Below are positions 58,365 through 64,000 of a stretch of 64,000 nucleotides of DNA, in pieces. The notes under the pieces were generated by a model, which saw nothing but the letters and a program-made list of their open reading frames with translations, had not been told where the DNA came from and did no database searches. This stretch comes from Leifsonia sp. TF02-11 (lineage in GTDB: Bacteria > Actinomycetota > Actinomycetes > Actinomycetales > Microbacteriaceae): NCBI RefSeq assembly GCF_017565305.1, contig NZ_JAGEKP010000003.1, positions 1 through 64,000 on the forward strand, given 5' to 3'. Made by a program: the position numbers and the translations under genes. Position 1 is the stretch's first letter; the number at the start of each line of letters is the position of its first letter.

Positions 58365-60397
58365 CGGAGGAAGGCTGCGGCGACGCCGGCGTCGACGGGG
58401 ATGTGGAGGCCGGTGGTGTGGTCGAGGTCGCTGGAGGTGAGCACGGCGACCGCGTTGGCGACGTTCTCGGGCAGCACCTCTCGCTTCAGCAGGGTGCGCT
58501 GCGCGTAGTACTTGCCGAGCTCTTCCTCCGGCACGCCGTAGACCGCGGCGCGCTTGGCGCCCCAGCCGCCCGCGAAGATCCCGGAGCCGCGGACGACGCC
58601 GTCGGGGTTGATCCCGTTGACCTTGATGCCGTGGTCGCCGAGCTCGGCGGCCAGCAGCCGCACCTGGTGGGCCTGGTCGGCCTTGGTCGCGGAGTAGGCG
58701 ATGTTGTTGGGCCCGGCGAACACGGAGTTCTTGGAGGAGATGTAGACGATGTCACCGCCGAGGCCCTGCTCGATGAGGACCTTCGCCGCCGCCTTGGAGA
58801 CCAGGAACGACCCCTTGGCCATGACGTCGTGCTGGAGGTCCCAGTCGGCTTCCGTGGTCTCCAGAAGCGGCTTGGAGATCGACAGGCCGGCGTTGTTGAC
58901 GATCAGGTCGAGTCCGCCGAACTGCAGCAGGGCCGCCTGGATGCCGGCCTGGATATCGGCCTCGCTGGTGACGTTCGCCGCCACCCCGATCGCGACATCG
59001 GTGCTGCCGAGCTCCGCCGCCGCGGCCTGCGCCTTCTGCAGGTCGAGGTCGGCGATGATCACGCAGGCGCCCTCGGCCGCCAGACGGGTGGCGATCGCCT
59101 TGCCGATCCCGGAGGCCGCGCCCGTGACCAGCGCGATACGGCCCGCGTGCGACTTCGGTTTCGGCAGCCGGGCCAGCTTCGCCTCCTCCAACGACCAGTA
59201 CTCGATGTTGAACTTCTCCGCCTCATCGATCGGCGCGTAGGTCGAGAGCGCCTCCGCACCGCGCATCACGTTGATCGCGTTGATGTAGAACTCGCCGGCA
59301 ACACGGGCGGTCTGCTTGTCCTTGCCGTAGGAGAACATCCCGACGCCCGGGATGAGCACGATCGCCGGGTCGGCGCCCCGCATCGCGGGCGACTCGGGCG
59401 TCGCGTAGCGCTCGTAGTACGCGGTGTACTCCGCTCGATACTGCTCGTGCAGCTCTGTCAGCCGCGCGATCGAGTCCTCGATCGAGGCGTCGGCGGGGAG
59501 GTCGAGGATGAGCGGCTTGACCTTGGTGCGCAGGAAGTGATCCGGGCACGAGGTGCCGAGCGCACCCAGGCGGACGTGCTCCACCGAGGCGAGGAAGTCG
59601 AGGACCACCCCGTCATCGGTGAACGAACCCACCTGGGGCTTGTCGGTCGATGCCAGCCCGCGGATGGTCGGTGCCAGAGCCGCCGCCTTCGCCCGACGCT
59701 CGGCCGGGGTCAGCGGCTCGTTCGCCGGGATGCGCGCACCGAAGGGCTCCGGACGGCCGTGCGCTGCGATGTAGTCGGCGGCGGTCTGGATGATCCACAG
59801 CGAATTCGCCTCCGCCTCCTCCGATGTGTCGCCCCACGCGGTGATGCCGTGGCCGCCGAGCACGGTGCCGATCGCGTCCGGGTTCGCCGCCTTGATCGCG
59901 GCGATGTCCAGCCCCAGCTGGAAGCCGGGACGGCGCCACGGCACCCACACCACTCGACCCCCGAACACCTTCTCGGTCAGCGCCTCGCCATCGGCCGCCG
60001 TCGCGATCGCGATGCCGGAGTCGGGGTGCAGGTGGTCGACGTGCGCGGCGTCCACGAGGCCGTGCATGGCCGTGTCGATCGACGGCGCGGCACCGCCTTT
60101 GCCGTGCAACGTGTAGTCGAACGCGGCGACCATCTCGTCCTCACGGTCCACGCCCGGGTACACGTTCTGGAGGGCACGCAGCCGATCGAGCCGCAGCACC
60201 GCGAGGCCCTGCTCCGTGAGCGTGCCGAGGTCGCCGCCGGAACCCTTCACCCACAGCAGCTCGACCGGTTCCCCCGTCACCGGGTCGGTCTCGGTGCCCT
60301 TGGCGGAGGTGTTGCCGCCGGCGTAGTTCGTGTTCTTCGGGTCGGCGCCGAGGCGGTTCGACCGGGCCAAGAGGGCCGCGACGGTCTCATTCGTCAT
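58361..60397 (-). CDS. Bifunctional rhamnulose-1-phosphate aldolase/short-chain dehydrogenase
   Basis: The protein has 678 residues. The N-terminal class II aldolase (about 1-400) shows GGNTSAKG, the His-rich metal site THLHPD-like VDHLHPDSGIA and VLGGHGITAWGD. The C-terminal SDR (about 420-678) has the NAD motif TGAASGIGKAIA, NNAGLS and the catalytic Tyr-Lys in YSATKADQAHQ. Together they split rhamnulose 1-phosphate and oxidise L-lactaldehyde (RhaEW type). Both active sites look complete. It sits between rhaI and rhaB. Confidence 0.94.
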   Translation of the reverse strand: MTNETVAALLARSNRLGADPKNTNYAGGNTSAKGTETDPVTGEPVELLWVKGSGGDLGTLTEQGLAVLRLDRLRALQNVYPGVDREDEMVAAFDYTLHGKGGAAPSIDTAMHGLVDAAHVDHLHPDSGIAIATAADGEALTEKVFGGRVVWVPWRRPGFQLGLDIAAIKAANPDAIGTVLGGHGITAWGDTSEEAEANSLWIIQTAADYIAAHGRPEPFGARIPANEPLTPAERRAKAAALAPTIRGLASTDKPQVGSFTDDGVVLDFLASVEHVRLGALGTSCPDHFLRTKVKPLILDLPADASIEDSIARLTELHEQYRAEYTAYYERYATPESPAMRGADPAIVLIPGVGMFSYGKDKQTARVAGEFYINAINVMRGAEALSTYAPIDEAEKFNIEYWSLEEAKLARLPKPKSHAGRIALVTGAASGIGKAIATRLAAEGACVIIADLDLQKAQAAAAELGSTDVAIGVAANVTSEADIQAGIQAALLQFGGLDLIVNNAGLSISKPLLETTEADWDLQHDVMAKGSFLVSKAAAKVLIEQGLGGDIVYISSKNSVFAGPNNIAYSATKADQAHQVRLLAAELGDHGIKVNGINPDGVVRGSGIFAGGWGAKRAAVYGVPEEELGKYYAQRTLLKREVLPENVANAVAVLTSSDLDHTTGLHIPVDAGVAAAFLR

Positions 60398-60451
60398 TGT
60401 GCGTGATTCCTTCTGCGTGATGGTCTGCGAGGGTGAAACCGGGATGAGAGG

Positions 60452-61615
60452 TTACGCGCCCCAGCCGGCCTGGGTGCCGCCGACGCGCTCGGTCTCGATC
60501 TTCTGCTGGTAGCCGGAGGCCTTGTAGGCGGCCATCGGGTCGGCCGGGAGGCCGCGCGACTCGCGCCAGGCGGCCAGATCGGCGCGCACGTCGGTGTTGA
60601 ACGCGTCCATGAACACGGTGTTGGCGGCGAGCACATCACCGGCGGCCTGGGCGGCGGCGAGCGCCTCGGTGTCGACCAGCAGAGCCTTGGCGGTGGCCTC
60701 CTGGACGTTGAGCACCGAGCGGATCTGGCCCGGGATCTTCGCCTCCAGGTTGTGGCACTGGTCGAGCATGAACGCGACGTCCGGGTTGGCGTAGCCGCCG
60801 CCGCGGATGACCTCGAACACGATCCGGAACAGCTGGAACGGGTCGGCCGCGCCCACGATCAGATCGTCGTCGGCGTAGAACCGGCTGTTGAAGTCGAAAC
60901 TCCCGAGCTTCCCCAGGCGCAGCAGCTGCATGACGATGAACTCGATGTTCGTGCCCGGCGCGTGGTGCCCGGTGTCCAGGCACACCATCGCGCGCTCGCC
61001 GAGCGCCGCGGTCTGCACGTAGCTCGTCCCCCAGTCCGGGACATCGGTGTGGTAGAACGACGGCTCGAAGAACTTGTACTCCAGCACCAGCCGCTGGCCC
61101 TCGCCGATCCGCTCGTAGATCTTCGCGAGCGAGTCCGCCAGGCGGTCCTGCCGCGCCCGCATGGAGTCCTGACCCGGATAGTTCGTCCCGTCGGCGAGCC
61201 AGATCTTCAGGTCGCGCGACCCGGTCTCGTTCATGATGTCGATGCACTCGAAGTGGTGGTCGATCGCCTTCTGGCGGATCCGGTCGTCCCAGTGCGTGAC
61301 CGACCCGAACTTGTAGTCGTCGTCCTGGAACGTGTTCGAGTTGACCGTGCCCAGCTCCACGCCGTTGTCCTCCGCGTGCTTACGGAGGTCGGCGTAGGAG
61401 TCCACCTTGTCCCACGGGATGTGCAGGGCGACCGTCGGCGCGAGCCCGGTGTGCTTGTGCACCTGCGCCGCGTCCGAGATCTTCTCGAAGGGGTCGCGCG
61501 CCGTTCCGGGGGTGCCGAACACGCGGAAACGCGTGCCCGAGTTGCCGAACGCCCAGCTCGGGAGCTCGATCGCTTGCAGCGCCAGCTGCGAGCGGATGTC
61601 ATCGGTGAGGGTCAT
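60452..61615 (-). CDS. rhaI: L-rhamnose isomerase (RhaI type)
   Basis: The protein has 387 residues from ATG 61615 with a GGGAG site. It is a TIM-barrel sugar isomerase with HIPWDKVDSYADLRKHAE, LEYKFFEPSFYHTDVPDWG, CLDTGHHAPGTNIE and LGSFDFNSRFYADDD supplying the metal-binding Glu, Asp and His residues. The sequence fits the Pseudomonas/actinobacterial RhaI group rather than E. coli RhaA. It converts L-rhamnose to L-rhamnulose. A 61-base leader with G-rich tandem repeats separates it from the transporter. Confidence 0.93.
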   Translation of the reverse strand: MTLTDDIRSQLALQAIELPSWAFGNSGTRFRVFGTPGTARDPFEKISDAAQVHKHTGLAPTVALHIPWDKVDSYADLRKHAEDNGVELGTVNSNTFQDDDYKFGSVTHWDDRIRQKAIDHHFECIDIMNETGSRDLKIWLADGTNYPGQDSMRARQDRLADSLAKIYERIGEGQRLVLEYKFFEPSFYHTDVPDWGTSYVQTAALGERAMVCLDTGHHAPGTNIEFIVMQLLRLGKLGSFDFNSRFYADDDLIVGAADPFQLFRIVFEVIRGGGYANPDVAFMLDQCHNLEAKIPGQIRSVLNVQEATAKALLVDTEALAAAQAAGDVLAANTVFMDAFNTDVRADLAAWRESRGLPADPMAAYKASGYQQKIETERVGGTQAGWGA

Positions 61616-61643
61616 GGTCTCCCTTTCGTCGGGACGGGTGGAA

Positions 61644-61673
61644 GGTGGGGCGGGTGGACGGTGGGGCGGGTGG
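61644..61673. repeat. G-rich 16-base tandem duplication before rhaI
   Basis: GGTGGGGCGGGTGG is present at 61644-61657 and 61660-61673, a two-copy tandem repeat in the 61-base gap between the transporter and rhaI. The plus strand could form a G-quadruplex; on the mRNA it is C-rich. Confidence 0.55.
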
Positions 61674-61676
61674 TGA

Positions 61677-62972
61677 TCAGACGCGCGCGTCCTCGCGCGC
61701 GCCACGTGAGGGGCTATAACGCTCGGCCTCGATCTGCCGCAGCGACTTCCCCTGCGTGGCCGGGGCCCAGATCACACCGATGAGGAGCGCGACGGCGAGG
61801 AAGCCGATGAGGATCAGACCGACCGTCGGCACTCCGCTGCTGGCGAGCAGGAGCGGGAAGACCGAGCTCAGCAGGCCGACGGCGATACGGGCCGCGAAGA
61901 ACAGCACGCCCTGGGCGCTCGCGCGGTACGGGGTGGCGAACAGCTCGGCCGTCCAGACCCCGTAGAACGCCTGCGCGCCGATGCCAGAGGCCACACCCCA
62001 GGTGATCGCGAAGGTCAGCAGGGTCGGGAGGCCGGGAGGGGCGAAGACCAGGACGAACCAGGCCACGATGCCGAGCAGCGCGCCGATTCCGTAGAGCACG
62101 CGCCGCGACATCCGGTCGCCCAGCTGCATGAAACCGAAGTAGGTCGCGGCGACGGTGCAGCCCCAGACCAGCACCTGCAGGAGGTCCTGCTCGACGGCGC
62201 TGTGCACGCCGGCGGCCTCGTAGACGCGCGGCATGAAGATGCCGGCCTGGCCCGCGACCAGATTCCAGAACCCGTAGACACCGAAGAGGAAGAGCAGCGC
62301 GGTGACGTTCACGCGCTTGGAGAAGAGGGCACGCATTCCGCGACCGGAATCGGCGGTGGACACGGCGCCCGTCTTGACGTCCGTCCAGAGCTTCGACTCC
62401 GGCAGGCCCTGACGGACCCACCAGACGATGCCGGCCACCACGAAGAGGTGGAAGAAGATGATGCGGCTGCCCAGCAGACCGAGCGGAGCAAGCGCAGCCG
62501 CGAGCGCGAAGCCGACGAGCGGGCCGATCGACCAGGCGAGCTGCGCCATCCCGACGTGCTTTGCACGCGCGTGGTCGGGCGCCTGCTCGGCGATGTAGGT
62601 CCAGGAGGCCGGCACTCCGGCGCCGACGGCGATCCCGGTGATGAGGAACGCGGCGAAGAGCATCCCGGGGTTCAGGGCGAACACCGCGAGGAGGACGCCG
62701 ATCATGTAGAGCAGAAGGTCGTACGTGTAGATGAACTTGCGGCCGAGGCGGTCGGTGAGCGGGCCGCCGAGGATGGCGCCGATGGCCGCGCCGAACGCGT
62801 TCGCGCTGAAGGCGGCGAGGATGCCGACGAACCCGTCGGTCAGGTGGAACTCCGCCTGCCAGAACCCGAGGCTGGTGGCGATCGCGATGATCGACCCCGA
62901 CTCGATGTAGTTGCTCATGGCGACCGAGCTGGTGGCCCGCCATCCGGTGGTGCTGCTGCTTCCGACTCTCAC
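61677..62972 (-). CDS. MFS sugar transporter, probable rhamnose importer
   Basis: The protein has 431 residues with a GTG start. It has 12 helices, with the sugar-porter type motif A GGPLTDRLGRKFIYTYDLLLYMIG and the PESKLW loop signature (QGLPESKLWTDVK) of SP-family transporters. Its place between rhaM and rhaI, with short gaps (22 and 61 bases), makes L-rhamnose the likely substrate. No ABC-type rhamnose importer is seen in the operon. Substrate is inferred from context. Confidence 0.88.
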   Translation of the reverse strand: MRVGSSSTTGWRATSSVAMSNYIESGSIIAIATSLGFWQAEFHLTDGFVGILAAFSANAFGAAIGAILGGPLTDRLGRKFIYTYDLLLYMIGVLLAVFALNPGMLFAAFLITGIAVGAGVPASWTYIAEQAPDHARAKHVGMAQLAWSIGPLVGFALAAALAPLGLLGSRIIFFHLFVVAGIVWWVRQGLPESKLWTDVKTGAVSTADSGRGMRALFSKRVNVTALLFLFGVYGFWNLVAGQAGIFMPRVYEAAGVHSAVEQDLLQVLVWGCTVAATYFGFMQLGDRMSRRVLYGIGALLGIVAWFVLVFAPPGLPTLLTFAITWGVASGIGAQAFYGVWTAELFATPYRASAQGVLFFAARIAVGLLSSVFPLLLASSGVPTVGLILIGFLAVALLIGVIWAPATQGKSLRQIEAERYSPSRGAREDARV

Positions 62973-62994
62973 GTCGTTGTGTTTCCTTTACTGC

Positions 62995-63312
62995 TCACTT
63001 GAGAAAGAAGTACTCGGTCAACCGCTTCATGGTGGAGTCGGGCGCGGCCTCCTCGGCGAAGAAGCCGGCCATGGTCGCCTGCCAGCGCGCGTTGACCTCG
63101 CGCTCATTCATCGCGGCGATCGCACCCTCGAAGTCGTCGGTCTCCAGGACACCGACGACCAGGGCAGCCTCGCGGTCGACGTACAGCGAGTAGTTCGACC
63201 AGCCGGTCTCGCGCAGGGCGTCGAGCATCTCCGGCCAGACGACCTCGTGCGCCGCCAGGTATTCCTCCACCCGCTCCGGCTTGAGCCGCATCGTGAAGCA
63301 CACCCGTTCCAC
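62995..63312 (-). CDS. rhaM: L-rhamnose mutarotase
   Basis: GTG 63312, preceded by GAGG, gives 105 residues, the normal RhaM length; the frame continues upstream but without likeness to the family. VERVCFTMRLKPERVEEYLAAHEVVWPEMLDALRETGWSNYSLYV carries the conserved His of the EYxxxHxxVWPE motif, and WQATMAGFF follows. It speeds interconversion of alpha- and beta-rhamnose. It is first in the rhamnose operon. Confidence 0.93.
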   Translation of the reverse strand: MERVCFTMRLKPERVEEYLAAHEVVWPEMLDALRETGWSNYSLYVDREAALVVGVLETDDFEGAIAAMNEREVNARWQATMAGFFAEEAAPDSTMKRLTEYFFLK

Positions 63313-63331
63313 ATCAACCTCTTCGTCGCAA

Positions 63332-63358
63332 TGAATCGATTCAACCTGAATCGATTCA
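63332..63358. promoter_or_regulatory. Twin LacI-type operators of the rhamnose operon
   Basis: TGAATCGATTCA occurs twice as perfect palindromes (63332-63343 and 63347-63358), 15 bases centre to centre, between rhaM and the divergent LacI gene. A TACGCT -10 box on the minus strand (63360-63365) abuts them, so a bound repressor would block the operon. Confidence 0.8.
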
Positions 63359-63428
63359 AAGCGTATCACGGAACCGGACGCCTGCGCCGCCCGCTCCATT
63401 ACGATTGCTGGCGGGAGGGAATCGCTTC

Positions 63429-64000
63429 ATGGCTTCTGCAAGCGTCAAAGACGTCGCGGCGCTCGCTCAGGTGTCGGTGGGAACCGTGTCGAACGTGCTC
63501 AACCGCCCCGACATCGTCTCCCCAGAGACCGTCGAGCGGGTGCACCTCGCGATGGAGAAGCTCTCGTACGTGCGCAACGAGGCGGCACGCCAGCTCCGCC
63601 TCGGCCACAGTCAGGCGATCGGCCTCATCTCGCTCAGCGGTGCAAACCCGTTCTTCACCGACGTCGCGACCGCGGCCGAGAACGCGGCATCCGACGCGGG
63701 CTACGAGGTCATCGTCGGCAACAGCAACGAACGCAGCGAGCGCGAGGCCGGCTATCTCAACCTCTTCGAGGAGCTCCGCGTGCGCGGAGTGCTCCTCTCG
63801 CCGGTCGGCGACGTGGCCCCGCGTCTGCGCCGGATGCGCGACCGAGACATCCCCGTCGTCCTGGTCGACCGCGAGAGCAGCGACAGCTCGTTCAGCTCGG
63901 TGACCGTCGACGACGTCGCCGGCGGCGCCCTGGCCGCTCAGCACCTCATCGATACCGGGCGCACGCGCCTCCTGTTCGTGGGAGGCCCCGTCGCCATCCA
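63429..64000 (+). CDS. LacI-family regulator of rhamnose genes (cut by window edge)
   Basis: The 190 visible residues start with MASASVKDVAALAQVSVGTVSNVLNRPDIVSPETVERVHLAM, a complete LacI HTH and the hinge region RNEAARQLRLGHS. The start of the sugar-binding domain follows (IGLISLSGANPFFTDVATAAENAA, RGVLLSPVGDVAPRL). GGAGG lies about ten bases before the ATG. Divergent from the rhamnose operon, it is the probable binder of the TGAATCGATTCA pair. The effector is presumably rhamnose or rhamnulose. Confidence 0.92.
   Translation, partial: MASASVKDVAALAQVSVGTVSNVLNRPDIVSPETVERVHLAMEKLSYVRNEAARQLRLGHSQAIGLISLSGANPFFTDVATAAENAASDAGYEVIVGNSNERSEREAGYLNLFEELRVRGVLLSPVGDVAPRLRRMRDRDIPVVLVDRESSDSSFSSVTVDDVAGGALAAQHLIDTGRTRLLFVGGPVAI

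Noticed and set aside
1-64000. CRISPR array or cas genes
   Set aside because: No regularly spaced direct repeats of 25-40 bases and no cas-like proteins were found.

Overview
The window is high-GC actinobacterial DNA, most likely from a Leifsonia-like member of the Microbacteriaceae. This is inferred from gene families and codon bias, because no 16S gene is present. Supporting signs are a SCO6880-type type IV secretion locus, an HtaA/HmuTUV haem locus, an LCP cell-wall protein, GTG starts, many 4-base ATGA or GTGA overlaps, and -10 boxes lying directly against start codons (leaderless mRNAs).

Positions 1 to about 20,091 are the right part of an integrative and conjugative element (ICE) whose left end lies outside the window. 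From left to right it holds: the 3' end of an IS256-family transposase; a Cd/Pb resistance operon (cmtR, P1B ATPase, lspA); a three-gene tyrosine-recombinase module resembling the Tn554 transposase trio; a remnant of a disrupted gene; ssb; and a minus-strand conjugation operon (lipoprotein, small membrane proteins, VirB6-like, SCO6880-like, VirB4-like ATPase, TraG/VirD4 coupling protein, HNH, DUF4913). A cell-wall hydrolase broken by two frameshifts and an ECF-like sigma factor precede that operon. The recombination end (xis-like gene, divergent XRE repressor, tyrosine integrase) abuts a tRNA-Ser(UGA), whose 3' end is the presumed attachment site. No relaxase or replication initiator is visible; they may lie to the left.

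Positions 20,092 to 33,600 look chromosomal: MFS exporter, LCP protein, HAD phosphatase plus serS, diacylglycerol-kinase-like protein, pheA, pgm, a universal stress protein, a GAF/PP2C phosphatase, a VanY-like carboxypeptidase and an amidase-domain lipoprotein. From 33,700 to 38,200 come a DHA2 drug exporter, a CPA1 antiporter and a TetR regulator. From 38,300 to 44,541 lies a cellobiose-type ABC importer with a GH1 beta-glucosidase and a LacI regulator, preceded by GAGAGCGCTCTC palindromes. After PAP2, methyltransferase and GNAT genes, 46,870 to 52,750 is an iron/haem acquisition operon with an IdeR-like box. Then come a lipoate ligase, an alpha/beta hydrolase and a MarR-MFS pair. From 56,928 to the end is a complete L-rhamnose catabolic operon with a divergent LacI regulator (cut by the window edge) and twin TGAATCGATTCA operators.

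A recurring chromosomal feature is a long, nearly perfect hairpin just 3' of a gene. One such sequence occurs twice and another forms a nested array, which suggests dispersed terminator-like repeat families.
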